64,000 bases of DNA, from NCBI RefSeq assembly GCF_018294505.1, contig NC_057802.1, forward strand, positions 316,542,921-316,606,920. The letters run 5' to 3'. Shown in pieces: positions 1-11,440 of this stretch. The notes beneath the pieces are model-generated. The model was not told the origin of the DNA and searched no databases. It saw nothing but the letters and a program-made list of their open reading frames with translations. Origin of the DNA: Triticum aestivum (taxonomy: Eukaryota; Streptophyta; Magnoliopsida; Poales; Poaceae). Position 1 is the first letter of the stretch, and each line of letters begins with the position of its first letter. The position numbers and the translations under genes are program-made.

Positions 1-679
1 TGAGGAGAAGGCTCCGGAGAAGGTGACAGGGCTGCGGGCTGGTGGCATGGAACGGTTCTATCGACGGGGGCTCGACGGCGGTGGCGAGAGGTGGGGCGAG
101 GTGGGTCGGCGCCGAGAGGAAGGTCGGGCGGCCGCCTAAATTTACTGAGAAGCTGTGTCTCCAGAGGAAGAACAGGATGGACGGCTGCGTTTTAAGAGAT
201 GCAAAGTTATATTTTTGGGGGATTATTGGTGGGATCTACTAGATAGGCCTTATTACCTCAAACCAGAAAATTTCCCCCCAAATATAACTATCTGGGGATC
301 TGCTAGAGATGCTCTTACATCGACTAGTTATATGGCTTCAAGCCTGCTGCTAACTACTGGAACACGTCTTGGGTCTTAGGACTACTGTTGGAAGTTAGTA
401 TTCATAAACTGTGGTGTTGAATGCACACAAATTGGAAACTGTGGGTTTGAAAGTATTTTGCATCCAAATAGGAGCCATTGTAATATTCTAGTCTGTGGTA
501 TGCAGTTGTAGTCTTATAGAAAGGGTTGGAAGGTCATGTCTTAGGAAGGAAATTCTTACTTAACCTGACATGTTTCATTGGACAATTTGGGCCTTGGTTC
601 AACTGACTAGTTTTTTAGTTGTTTATCTCTTGTAAATGCCATTTTTTGGGTAACCTGATTACATTGCCGAAATCTCCAG
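1..679 (+). other. Intron or 5' flank of the AP-4 beta gene
   Basis: No exon could be matched here. The AP-4 beta N-terminal part (about 190 residues in the plant protein) is absent, so the upstream exons must lie left of the window. The first 150 bases are GC-rich and gene-like in composition but encode nothing recognisable. A small foldback element sits at 195-314. The stretch ends with a pyrimidine-rich acceptor and AG at 678-679. Confidence 0.55.
195..314. mobile_element. Small foldback element (MITE-like)
   Basis: The left arm around 205-223 (AGTTATATTTTTGGGGGA) pairs with the right arm around 270-289 (TTCCCCCCAAATATAACT). The outer ends AGAGATGC and GAGATGCTC are related, and TTA flanks both sides (192-194 and 315-317). 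A 3-bp TTA/TAA duplication and a terminal sequence of the GAGCATCTC type would suit a Harbinger-like MITE. The left arm seems to have lost about 20 bp relative to the right, so the class is uncertain. Confidence 0.45.
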
Positions 680-3600
680 GTGGTTGCCAATTGCTTGCAT
701 TCACTGCTTGAGATATGGACCCTAGAAGCTGCCAATTCAGAGGCAGCAGGGAGGGAGATTGAGACACTATATAGCAAGCCAGTGGTGTTTTACTTGCTAA
801 ACAAGTGAGTTTCCACCTTTGAAGATTTTGTTAGCAATACTTCCTATGTGCATTTACTCAAACTTTTATTTTGAATTGCAGAATCAAAGAATTCAGCGAG
901 TGGGCACAGTGCCATGTTCTTGAGTTGGCGTCAAAGTTCATACCATCTGATAATAATGAAATATTTGACATAATGAACCTGCTTGAGGATAGACTTCAGC
1001 ATGCAAATGGAGCTGTTGTTTTGGCAACAATCAAAGTGTTTCTGCACTTGACGATGTCAATGACCGATGTTCACCAGCAGGTGTACAGTGTTCCATACCT
1101 TATGTTCCTGGATATGCACTCTTACTCTTGCAGCACAATTATTGGAAGTCTTAGTTTTTATCCTATTTATATGCAATCAAATACACTGAATACCACTTCA
1201 CATGACCAGTAAACATACATATATCTATTCTCTGGGAGTTCATGTGGTCTTCAAATTTCTTCATTCAGAGAGCACTTCAGCTATTTATTTTCTCATGCTT
1301 ATAGTTAGATATGCGTACACCAATATACTGGATTTTCCTTTTTATGCCACTATTATAGACTTCTTAAGTGAAATGAGATCTTGATTGAGTATCTTCTAAA
1401 TCATGTTTGCACCCTCCATTTTAGGTTTATGAACGCATAAAGGCACCTTTGCTTACTCTGGTAGGTGCTGGGAGTCCAGAACAATCATATTCAGTGCTAT
1501 GTCATCTGCATCTTTTGGTGATGCGTGCTCCCATGTTATTTTCTTCCGACTACAAAAGTTTCTACTGCCAGTTTAGTGATCCTTCGTATGTGAAGAAGCT
1601 GAAACTTGAGATGTTGACTGCTATAGCAAATGAGAGCAACACCTATGAAATTGGTATACCGGATACCTGATGGTGTCATATATCTTGCAAAATATTTGAT
1701 ATATTTGTTAGTCCAGTTGCTTTTTCCCCCCTAAAATGCTCATGCCCTATTTTTCTTCCTGCTAGTAACCGAGCTGTGTGAATACGCTGGAAATGTTGAT
1801 GTACCAATTGCAAGAGAATCTATCAGAGCAGTTGGAAAAATAGCTCTGCAGCAATATGACGTGAATGCTATCGTTGACAGGCTTCTACAATTTCTTGAAA
1901 TGGACAAGGATTATGTGACTGCTGAGACTCTTGTAAGTTCTATAATGCTAGCTATTGATCCTTACCGAGGGTAAAATCTTGTAGGATTACCTTCAACTGT
2001 GCATCCTTTTGTGCCTGAATAAAAATTAAAATGCAGGTCTTGGTGAAAGATCTTTTGAGGAAATATCCTCAATGGAGCCATGATTGTATAGCTGTTGTTG
2101 GAAATATTAGTAGCCAAAATATTCAAGAGCCAAAAGGGAAAGCAGCTCTCATATGGATGTTGGGTGAATATTCTCAAGATATGCATGATGCTCCATATGT
2201 TCTTGAAAATCTTGTTGATAACTGGGATGAGGAGCAGTCTCCCGAGGTACTAATAACACTTTTCTTGTTTCGTGTTGTTCGTATTTCCTGCCAAATTAAG
2301 ATGCATCAGTGGGTTTCAGTATGCATTTTTCTTTCTTAAAGTTCCGTATGAAATTTACATGGCTAGCTAAAGTAATCTTCGATGGCAGAATACGAGTTGT
2401 ATTGACCTTGTCCTATATTTATGTTAAAAGTATATTCGCTTTGATCATATGCGCTCATGATGTTGTGTCCTTTAGTATCTAATGGTTTGCTGGTACCATA
2501 CATGTTTAAGATAAAGGCTAAAGCATTAGATCAGTTAGAACTGGAAATGGTAATGATTGCAATCTTGGTTTATAAAGGCTGTAAAGTTGAATGTCCCATC
2601 AAGTTTTACTGTAATGAATAGTGTGGTTCATGAGTGAAACTCACATCTTAGCGTGTTAACACGAAGACATTTCTCTTGCCGTCTTTTAGTTATCTTGAAC
2701 CAAGTAATTTATTTGGAATCACCATATAACTCTGTTCCGTTTTCAGACTGTTATATGCCATGGTCCACTGTCACGGCCCTAGCCAGTAGGTACTTAATGT
2801 TGAACTTCACATCATTCTTCCAGTGATATCTTATTTTCAGGTTCGTTTGCATCTTCTGACTGCGGTGATGAAATGTTTCTTTAAGAGACCACCCGAGACA
2901 CAGAAGGCATTAGGGGCTACATTAGCTGCTGGTCTAGCTGATACACACCAGGTTTGGTTTTTTTTATGATAGTTGTTGGATTATTCATATCATAACAAAT
3001 GGTAAAAATGTTGTTTCTCTAGCTTAACTGCCACCTCGTTGCAGGATGTTCATGACCGAGCACTTTTCTACTACAGGCTTTTACAATATGATCCGGCTGT
3101 AGCTGAACGTGTAGTAAACCCTCCCAAGCAAGCTGTCTCTGTATTTGCAGACACACAGAGCAGTGAAATCAAAGATCGGATATTTGATGAATTTAACAGC
3201 CTATCAGTTGTATATCAGAAGGTACATAACTTAATTTGACATCTGACGTGTAATTGTCATTAAAATTTCAAACACTGATAACTCCATTCACCGATACCTC
3301 TATCAAAATTTTGTTGTTACCATTCCAGGCACGTGCCAAATTTTGTGCATGTTGTATGTTGCAACATCTAGTGCATCTTGGGGGTTATGTATGTTCAGAA
3401 CATCTGACAACATTGTTTGCGGACTGCCTTTGTTGTCAATGATGACTGATGAAGGTGCTGAAGATTATGTTTTGGCATTGCAAAGCTTGAGTGGCAAATA
3501 ATGCAGCCGGGGCAACAGAAATTCATTTCCTTCTACCAATATTCATTAGCTCTCAGTGGAGGCATTTGAAAGCAGTAATTTGGTAATTAGTAATAAACTA

Positions 3601-5313
3601 ACAGTTAGCTCATGGGTTTTGGTTGGTCATCGGCTATAATCACTTGCAGTGCCAAGCAAAACCAGTGTGGTCCCACATGCTTCAACCTTTTAAAGCAAGT
3701 AGTTCAGTTCATAGAAAGAACCACGCGAAACTCGGTCAATATTGCAAATTCATGCATCTCAGCATAGATTAGATTAAGCACTGTCCTATAAGCAAAGGCT
3801 TTGCTGGGTAGCAGTCTTCAACTGTAAAGCTAGTTAGGAACCTTAGTAACCAGTTTCTGAACTCCTGCTTCAGGCAAGTTGAGTTAATACATCTCAAAAG
3901 AGTCCATGCCATGTCACGTGTCAATCTTGTCTTTGTTGAGTTACAAGAGATGTGCTTGTTCACATGTTTCTGTGATTAGAAATCCACTGGTTTTATGGCT
4001 AAGATGGGAACTTAATACCAGCATGATGTGCAATTGTTGTCATTGACAACTGCTGGATAAGATTGGAGCATAATTTGTAGCAAATCAGCTACTCAAATAT
4101 AATCATCCGCATTTTTATTTTGGAAAATTTACATGAGAAGTATTGACATCTTTGATGGATTGCAGCCCTCTTACATGTTTACCGACAAGGAACATCGTGG
4201 AACTTTCGAGTACTCAGAAGATCTTGCGAACTTAACTGTTGGGGCAGAGGCTCCAGAAACCGTCATTTCTGCCCAAAGATACCAAGAAAGCGATAATGAT
4301 CTTCTGCTAAGTACTTCAGATAAAGAGGACAGCGGTATAAGAAGCAGCAATGGTTCTTACACCTCTACATACAATGCTCCTTCTGATTTGCTAAGTTCGC
4401 AAACACCAGCTGAAACTGCACTAATAAATCCTAGTAGTTCGACATATTCAACACAAACAAACTTCAGTCTCGATGATCTTCTTGGACTTGGTGTTCCTGA
4501 TGCCCCAGCACCTCCACCGCCTCCTGCACTGGCCCTCAACTCAAAGCCTGTGCTAGATCCTGCGACTTTCCAGAAGAAATGGGGCCAACTGGCATTATCC
4601 TTTTCTCAGGTGTGTTGCTTTTAAGTTTTTGTCCCTGCTACATTTCATGATTATGGGCAGCGCAGCATAGTCTTGTGTCTTTTTCTCATTGCCTGGTCAA
4701 GTTTCTTATGATTTTAGCAACGTAATTGCGTGAAATCCTATGTGCTGCCGCTATCTAATTTGTCCATGAAGCTCATCTCAGCTGTGTTTGAAATTAGCAG
4801 TTCTGATGTAGTGATGTTCTATGTTCCTCTCAATGGTTTCACTTGGTTTGAGATTATTATGATTTTACTTTGGTAGTATTGCACAAGAGGATCCTGTGTG
4901 ATAATCTGCTTCTGTTTGTCGTTTTCCTGTATGGGTCCGCCCTTGAAATTCATCATCACATTGGTAAGTTTGAAATTGTAATTAACAAATATTCTTCTCT
5001 AATATGGTTTGTTCTGTTGTAGGAATGCTCTTTAAGTCCACAAGGAGCAGCTTCTTTGATGAATCCCCAATCGCTCATTCGTCATATGCAAAGCAACTAC
5101 ATTCAATGCATTGCTTCAGGCGGTCAGCCTCCAAACTACAAGTTCTACTTTTATGGTCAGAAAGCTGGGGCTGCTGCTTTCTACCTTGTAGAATGCATTG
5201 TTAACACAGCATCAGCGAAGGCCCAGCTCAAAATCAAGGCCGAGGATGGGACTACTGCTGAGGCATTTTCTACCTTGTTTCAATCAGTATTGTCCCAATT
5301 TGGGCATTCTTGA
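680..5313 (+). CDS. AP4B1: AP-4 complex subunit beta (beta-adaptin), 3' nine exons
   Basis: Exons, all with GT-AG borders and continuous phase, are 680-804, 882-1080, 1425-1653, 1766-1932, 2037-2246, 2841-2951, 3045-3221, 4166-4609 and 5023-5313 (TGA stop). They encode about 650 residues ending in FGHS. The plant protein is about 840 residues, so about 190 N-terminal residues are missing to the left. Exons 1-7 encode the HEAT/armadillo trunk (for example NGAVVLATIKVFLHL and KAALIWMLGEYSQDM). Exon 8 holds the hinge with FSLDDLLGLG followed by a Pro run, and exon 9 the C-terminal appendage. The match to the Arabidopsis protein called beta-adaptin-like protein A is strong from memory. AP-4 is a clathrin-independent adaptor at the trans-Golgi network that sorts cargo, including vacuolar receptors. 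No stop or frameshift is seen, so the gene looks functional. AP-1/AP-2 beta is less likely because the trunk and appendage fit AP-4. Confidence 0.9.
2247..2840 (+). other. AP-4 beta intron 5
   Basis: This 594-bp intron has GT at its start and a TTTTCAG acceptor at its end. It is AT-rich and I see no gene or transposon in it. Confidence 0.75.
3222..4165 (+). other. AP-4 beta intron 7, longest in the window
   Basis: This 944-bp intron joins the trunk exon ending in YQK to the hinge exon starting PSYMF. It starts GTACAT and ends TTGCAG. It contains only short unsupported ORFs on both strands and no recognisable transposon. Confidence 0.75.
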
Positions 5314-5760
5314 TCGTGGGCATTTTCCTTCTCGGTGATGCACCTGCCTCCAGCTTTTCTGGCTCTGCACAATATCTCTGCAATCCACTACTTTAAACTC
5401 CAAGCAAAGCCTTCCGGTACATCTTTTTATCAGAAGCTTGGAGCAGGTGAAATTCGCCGTTCGCCTCCCAGTGTCATGCAAGTACCATCAGACCATTAGA
5501 TTCTGCAGGGAAAAGACACCAGAGTTGTATTTTTTTGGGATTTCTTTTGGTGGGTGAAGTCACTAGCACTGTACATTACTATACATTTCATTCAGTCATC
5601 TTGTGAAGCGGCTAATTTCTTCAGGGTTATGGTGGTTTAGATGGTGTGTAACCTTGTTACTGGACTGGACATGATATCACCTCCGTTGATGTGGTCAGAA
5701 TAGATGGATACCTGTAATTTGTTTGCAGGGTGCAATAAAGCAAGAGTATATTCGACTTGT
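5314..5760 (+). other. 3' UTR of AP-4 beta with poly(A) signal
   Basis: The region after the TGA stop is non-coding. A canonical AATAAA lies at 5734-5739, about 420 bp after the stop, which suggests cleavage near 5755-5765. The exact site is inferred. Confidence 0.55.
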
Positions 5761-6600
5761 ATAAGTTGGCAATCGAAGTACATGTACACAAACAGAAGTG
5801 TGATGATCACAGCAAGTTAAAGTTAAACGTCAACTTCTTAAGATCATAACAATAGTTCAAACAATTAATCTTTACAGACAGTGATGTAAACAAATAGTAC
5901 CATAATCTGTATGAAATTAGACACCATACAACGTTAAAACGTTGTCTATGTAGTCCTCGTCACAAAATTTCAATGTGGCAATCGTTAATCACGTCTTACT
6001 ATTTGCAAGTGCCTTAATATTGGGATGACAGCTTCTTCAGAACATTGCAGTTTCTTCAGAACAACCTTATATCAGGTATAAACTGTGTGTCCCAACAACA
6101 CAACGAACTAATGCCATGGCCTCAATCAACTGGCATGCATTCTGGTGTTCCATAAATCCATCTAGGCTGCTGAAGCAGCAAAGCTCCTGCTAGCATTGTA
6201 GACTGAATGAATGACCATTCAGGCACCAAGAATACCCAAATTCCCAACACAGCAATAATGAGCAGTACTGCTTACTTTTAATCAATCAAAGCAATTAGTT
6301 CAATTAAAACATACACACGCATCAGGCAGAGAAATACAACTCAAGACACCTAACACTGAAAGTTCAACATAGTACAATATATTAATAGCAGATCCGTAGC
6401 ATCTCAGGTATCTAACAAGATCCGATCCAATCCAGGATCGATCCGACCACATAACATTATTAGACACAGATCAGATAAAAGATCACCACCCAGGGATCAA
6501 GAACTCAACCACCAGGATTCAATAAACAGCAAAAACATCTACTAGTATAGTAACTAAAAGGAGATGGATCGATCCAGTCTAGGGCTCGCCGGGGATTGGA
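5761..6600 (-). other. Convergent intergenic space and likely TOM7 3' UTR
   Basis: This AT-rich stretch between two tail-to-tail genes has no coding sequence that I can support. The half nearest 6600 probably contains the TOM7 3' UTR on the - strand. A cluster of GATC-rich words (GATCCGATCC, GATCGATCCG) lies near 6418-6450. No clear polyadenylation signal for TOM7 was picked out. Confidence 0.4.
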
Positions 6601-6849
6601 TCAGACGGGGGACAGAAGCTGGAGCAAGCTAGGTTTGGGCTCGTCTCCCTTAGTCATGCCGACGACGATGATGAGCGGGATAAAGCCCCAGTGCGCCACC
6701 ACCTTCGCCGTCTTCATCGTCCACGTGCTCCACTCCTTGGCGAGCTGCACCGCCACCGCCGCGGTGGACTGCTCGTCCTCGGCCGCGGACGAGCCCCTCT
6801 TCCCACCCTTGCCCTTCGGCTTCGACTTCAGCGACGGCCGCGACGCCAT
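6601..6849 (-). CDS. TOM7-1: Mitochondrial import receptor subunit TOM7
   Basis: A single-exon ORF of 82 residues. TOM7 is a small tail-anchored subunit of the outer-membrane TOM translocase that modulates assembly of the TOM40 channel with its receptors. The N-terminal 40 residues are Lys/Ser/Gly-rich and cytosolic (KSKPKGKGGKRGSS). They are followed by the conserved core WSTWTMKTAKVVAHWGF, a hydrophobic segment IPLIIVVGM, and the C-terminus KPSLLQLLSPV, which is nearly invariant in plant TOM7. The length is normal (about 75-80 in Arabidopsis). The start ATG has a good plant context (CGCCATGGC) and no in-frame upstream ATG was chosen. The overlapping + strand ORF at 6596-6946 is a shadow. 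The gene looks intact. Confidence 0.93.
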   Translation of the reverse strand: MASRPSLKSKPKGKGGKRGSSAAEDEQSTAAVAVQLAKEWSTWTMKTAKVVAHWGFIPLIIVVGMTKGDEPKPSLLQLLSPV

Positions 6850-7593
6850 GGCGACTCCTCTTGATTCTTCGATTCGCTGGACGAAAACCCTAGCCTTTGG
6901 GGATGTGTTGATCTGTCGTTTGATCTGGTGCGTTGTTTCCGGTTAATATTGGCTGCTTCCTGGGCCAGTCCTTCTCGTGTTTGGCTAGACCTCTCCTCAA
7001 ATGCTATTGGGCTAGGTTTATCTTTGAATTGGGCCAAACTTTCCAACTAACCAGGCGCTGGGCATTGTGGACATCGAATATTCTATTTTACGCTAACTGC
7101 GACAAACTTTCGTTGAAACGAACAGGGAACAGGTGCGAGCGAACGACATGGGCCGGCCCACTGCTGGTCGATTTACCATGCCACAGGATCCCGATTTGGT
7201 TCCCAAGGCGGTTTTTACTGCTTTTTTGGCTTTTCACATTTTCCCTTTTTTTCTGTTTCTGTTTCTTTTCTTCTTTCTTCCTTTTCAAGTTTTATATTTT
7301 TTCTGTTTATTTTTCTATTCTTTTTCAATTTTTTATTTTATAAAAGTTTGAATTCCAAAATTTAAAAATGTTCCTTTTTTCAACTTTGTTCACAAATTTA
7401 GAAAAAAAATTACGTTTAAAAAAGGTTCAAGGTTAAAAAAACAAGTTCTCTTTTTCTGAAATTTGTTCACAAATTCAAAATATGTTTGGAGCTTTCCAAA
7501 AATGTTCGTGGTTTCAAAATTTCTTGAATTCCAAAAAAAGTTCATGTTTTTCAAAATTTCTTCACATGTTAAAAAAGTTCTAGAAGCAGTTCC
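6850..7593. other. TOM7 5' UTR/promoter, then T-rich repeat debris
   Basis: The first 100 bp upstream of the TOM7 ATG look like a 5' leader. No clear TATA box was identified. From about 7200 to 7590 the sequence is T/A-rich with iterated words such as TTCAAAATTT and AAAAAGTTC. This texture is typical of eroded transposon ends in cereal genomes. I cannot assign it to a family. The stretch ends abruptly at the truncated copia fragment near 7590. Confidence 0.45.
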
Positions 7594-7962
7594 TTGAGAA
7601 GTGGCGGGATCTATGTGTGTGAAGCAGAGTACATAGCTGCTTCGAAAGCAACACCTGAAGGAGTATGGATGAAGGAGTTCATATCCGATCTAGGTGTAAT
7701 ACCTAGTGCATCGGGTCCAATGAAAATCTTTTGTGACAACACTGGAGCAATTGCCTTGGCGAAGGAATCCAGGTTTCACAAGAGAACCAAACACATCAAG
7801 AGACGCTTCAACTCCATTCGTGAAAAGGTCAAGGATGGAGACATAGAAGTTTGCAAAATACATACGGATCTGAATGTAGCAGACCCGTTGACTAAGCCTC
7901 TTCCGCAAGCAAAACATGATCAACACCAAGACTCCATGTGTGTTAGATTCATTACAATGTAA
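7594..7962 (+). pseudogene. Element B: C-terminal copia RNase H fragment
   Basis: About 115 residues of the RNase H domain at the end of a Ty1/copia polyprotein. Visible motifs are EAEYIAASKA (catalytic Glu), FCDNTGAIALAKE (catalytic Asp), HKRTKHIKRRF and the terminal VADPLTKPLPQAKHD. RNase H degrades template RNA during reverse transcription. Integrase and reverse transcriptase are missing because the element is cut off on its left at about 7590. The reading frame is open to the stop at 7960-7962, and the PPT and LTR follow directly, so this is the natural 3' end of an internal region. Confidence 0.88.
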
Positions 7963-7980
7963 TCTAGATTATTGACTCTA

Positions 7981-7995
7981 GTGCAAGTGGGAGAC
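7981..7995 (+). other. Element B polypurine tract
   Basis: The sequence GTGCAAGTGGGAGAC lies immediately before the LTR start. This is the plus-strand primer position for reverse transcription in this copia family. Confidence 0.75.
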
Positions 7996-9754
7996 TGAAG
8001 GAAATATGCCCTAGAGGCAATAATAAAGTTGTTATTTTATATTTCCTTATTCATGATAAAGGTTTATTATTCATGCTAGAATTGTATTGATCGGAAACCT
8101 AAATACATGTGTGAATACATAAACAAATCCCTAGTAAGCCTCTACTAGACTAGCTCGTTGATCAAAGATGGTTAAGGTTTCCTAACCATGGACATGTGAT
8201 GTCTTTTGATAACGGGATCCCATCATTAGGAGAATGACGTGATGGACAAGACCCATCCGTTAGCTTAGCATAATGACCGTTCAGTTTTATTGCTATTGCT
8301 TTCTTCATGTCAAATACATATTCCTTTGACAATGAGATTATGCAACTTCCGAATACCGTAGGAATACCTTATGTGCTATCAAACGTCACAACGTAACTGG
8401 GTGTTCATAAAGATGCTCTACAGGTATCTCCAAAGGTGTTTGTTGAGTTGGCGTAGATCGAGATTAGGATTTGTCACTCTGAGTATCGGAGAGGTATCTC
8501 TGGGCCCTCTCGGTAATACACATCATAAGCTTGCAAGCAAATGACTAAGGAGTTGGTCACGAGGTGATGTATTATGGAACGAGTAAAGAGACTTGCCGGT
8601 AACGATATTGAAGTAGGTATGAAGATACCGACGATCGAATCTCGGGCAAGTAACATACCGATGGACAAAAGGGAATTACGTGTCATAACGGTTCAACCGA
8701 TAAAGATCTTCATAGAGTATGTGGGAACCAATATGGGCATCCAGGTTCTGCTATTGGTTATTGACCAAAGAGGTGTCTCAGTCATGTCTACATAGTTCTC
8801 GAACCCGTAGGGTCCGCACGCTTAACGTTCGTTGACGATATAATGTTATATGAGTTATATCATTTGGTGACCGAATGTTATTAGGAGTCCTAGATGAGAT
8901 CACGGACATGACGAGGAGTCTCGAAATGGTCGAGAGGTAAAGATTGATATATAGGACGATGGTATTCGGACACCGGAAGTGTTTCAGAGGGTACCAGGTA
9001 CTTATCGGGTCACGGAAGGAGTTTCGGGCATCCCGGCAAAGATATGGGCCTTATGGGCCAAGTGAGGGAACACACCAGCCCACAAGGGGCTGGTGCGCCC
9101 TCTATAGGGCCGGCCTAAGGGGAGGGCAAGTAAAGGGGAGGAAGAAAGGAAAGTGTGGAGTTGGGCTCCCACTTCCTTCCCTCCCCCCTCTTTCCTCCCC
9201 CCTTGTCCATACAAGGAGGGGGGGGGGGCACGAGGGCAGGAGCCCTAGGGCCGGCGGCCAGCCCCTTGGGGCGCGCCCTGGCTGCCCTGGCAGTCCCCCT
9301 CTCCCCTCCCACCTATATATACATGGAGAGGGGGTGCCACACAAGCACAAAACACTGTCTCAGCCGTGTGCGGTGCCCCCGTCCACCGTTTACTCCCTCG
9401 GTCATATTTTCGTAGTGCTTAGGCAAAGCCCTACGGAGATCACATCACCATCACCGTGACCAAGCCGTTGTGCTGCTGAAACTCATCTACTACCTCGCCG
9501 TCTTGCTGTATCAAGAAGGCGGAGGACGTCACCGAGCTGAACATGTGTAGAACACGGAGGTGTTGCGCGTTCAGTACTAGATCAGTTGGAGCGCGAAGAA
9601 AGTTCGACTACATCAACCGCGTTGCGAAACGCTTCCGCTTATGGTCTACGAAGGTACGTAGACACACTCTGCCCCTCTCGTTGCTATGCATCTCCATGGA
9701 TAGATCTTGCGCGTGCGTAGAATTTTTTTGTTTTCCATGCAACTTTTCCCAAAA
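7996..9754 (+). repeat. Element B copia LTR
   Basis: A 1.76-kb LTR begins TGAAGGAAATATGCCC, right after the PPT. It ends at 9754 with AA in place of CA. It aligns by eye along its length with the reverse complement of both B' LTRs. A TATA-like TATATATA lies at 9314-9321. Unusually the LTR is followed by a PBS although it is preceded by a pol end, so it is neither a simple 5' nor a simple 3' LTR. The ORFs within it are not genes. Confidence 0.87.
9314..9321 (+). promoter_or_regulatory. TATA box of element B LTR
   Basis: CTATATATACATGG lies in the distal third of the LTR on the sense strand. The matching position is conserved in the B' LTRs. This is the likely core of the retrotransposon promoter. 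Confidence 0.5.
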
Positions 9755-9975
9755 GTGGCATCCGAGCCACGTCTATGCATAGATGATATGCACGAGTGGA
9801 ACACAAAGAGTTGTGGGCGGTGATAGTCATACTGCTTACCACAAACGTCTTATTTTGATTCGGCGGTATTGTGGGATGAAGTGGCCCAGACCAACCTTAC
9901 ATGTCCACGCACATGAGATCGGTTCCACCGACAGATATGCAACTAGTTTTGCATAAAGGTGGCTGGCGGGTGTCT
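9755..9975 (+). mobile_element. Element B primer-binding site and 5' leader
   Basis: GTGGCATCCGAGCCAC directly follows the LTR and resembles an eroded TGGTATCAGAGCCA, the initiator-Met tRNA primer site. The next 200 bp match the reverse complement of the B' leader at 33177-33404. The leader is interrupted at 9976 by element A. TGTCT at 9971-9975 is the left target duplication. Confidence 0.75.
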
Positions 9976-11425
9976 TGAAAGGATCGATATGGTTGACTAG
10001 AGGGGGGGGGGGGTGAATAGACAGCTACCAATTTTTAGCTTTTCTTAACAAATTAGGTTTAGCAACAAATAGGTTGTCTAGATGTGCAACTAGGTGAGCA
10101 ACCTATATGATGCAAACAACAACAACAAGTGCAAGTAAAGGATACAACACAATAAGCTTGCACAAAGTAAGGGGAAGAGATAACCACAAGTGGAGCCGGT
10201 GGAGACGAGGATGTGTTACCGAAGTTCCTTCCCTTTGGGGGAAGTACGTCTCCATTGGAGCGGTGTGGAGGCACAATGCTCCCCAAGAAGCCACTAGGGC
10301 CACCGTATTCTCCTCACGCCCTCACACAATGCGAGATGCCGTGATTCCACTAGTGGTGCCCTTCAAGGCGGCAACCGAACCTTTACAAGCAAGGTTGGGG
10401 CTATATCCACAACTTGATTGGAGGCTCCCAACGATACCACGGAGCTTCACCACAATGGAATGTGGCTCCGAGGTGACCTCAACCGTCTAGGGTGCTCAAA
10501 CACCCAAGAGTAACAAGATCCGCAAGAGATTAGTGGGGGGAATCTAATTTCTCTTGGTGGGAGTGTAGATCCGGGCCTTCTTGACCAATCCCTAGAAAAT
10601 CAACAAGTTTGACTGGCTAGGGAGAGAGATCGGGCGAAAATGAGCTTTGGAGCAACAATGGAGTTTGGGGGAGGAAGAGGTGAGTCTTCTTGGCGAAGAA
10701 GACCCCCTTTTATAGTGGGGGGAACAAATCCAACCGTTATGCATCTCACAGCCCACAGACGAGCGGTACTACTGCTCCAGGACCGGTACTACCGCTCTCA
10801 CGAGCGGTACCGCCGCACATTTACAGGATGCACGGGAGAGAGAAGAACATGGGAAAAGCAGAGGGCCGAGCGGTGGTAGCCGCGATAGTAGGGGCGGTAC
10901 TACCGCCTATAGGCGGTACTACTGCCGAAACTACCGCTGCTACATCCGCCCATTTTCTGGGGACAAACGAGAAGCACGGTAGTAACCCGGAGGAACCACC
11001 ATAGATCCCGACATGAAAAATCGAGGGCCCAGCCACAAGCGGTAGTGTGAGCGGTGGTCACAGCGGTACTACCGCTGCAGCCAGTGGTACTACTGCTTGT
11101 GGCTCTTCTCCCCTCCTTCGATGCAAAGGGAGGACAACTCCAAAGAAACGGAGTGGTTGATGGGTGCTATATGAGTGTGTACGTGTTGATTCCACCCAAA
11201 CCTTTCCGACGCGGACCCCCTCTTGATGGTATGGTTTTCCCTACGACTCAAGTCCACCAGAAAAGAACCGTGAGAAAGAAAACCGTCTCCTCTTGAAACT
11301 CTGAGGGGCACGAATCGTCTTGTGCCATCTGCTTGATAGTCTAAAAGAGCTCAATGCACATGATTAGTCCGCAAACATGTTGTCATCAATCACGAAAACC
11401 ACTTAAGGAGAAATATGCCCTAACA
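9976..11425 (-). repeat. Element A 3' LTR
   Basis: This 1,450-bp LTR begins on the - strand with TGTTAGGGCATATTTCTCC (at 11425) and ends at 9976 in TCA. TATAAAA on the - strand lies at 10708-10714. The stretch 10755-11095 has many copies of the near-palindrome GCGGTACTACCGC. It aligns with 38851-39939 with small indels, such as a shorter CAA run near 10125. Confidence 0.85.
10708..10714 (-). promoter_or_regulatory. TATA box of element A LTR
   Basis: CTATAAAAGGGG on the - strand is the element's sense strand. The same box is kept at 39589-39595 in the other LTR copy. Confidence 0.6.
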
Positions 11426-11440
11426 ATCTCCCCCTTTTTG
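11426..11440 (-). other. Element A polypurine tract
   Basis: On the - strand CAAAAAGGGGGAGAT abuts the 3' LTR start TGTTAG. This is a classic copia PPT. Confidence 0.85.

Noticed and set aside
42..242. ORF at 42-242 as the first AP-4 beta exon
   Set aside because: It has no similarity to the adaptin N-terminus and overlaps the foldback element.
3254..3442. 62-residue ORF in AP-4 beta intron 7 as an extra exon
   Set aside because: The flanking exons join in phase without it, and the text does not match adaptin.
6596..6946. 116-residue + strand ORF over TOM7
   Set aside because: It is antisense to a clearly conserved protein and has no recognisable domain.
8944..9459. 171-residue ORF and several overlapping ones
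   Set aside because: They lie inside the B LTR around its TATA box. GC-rich LTR text gives open frames in most phases.
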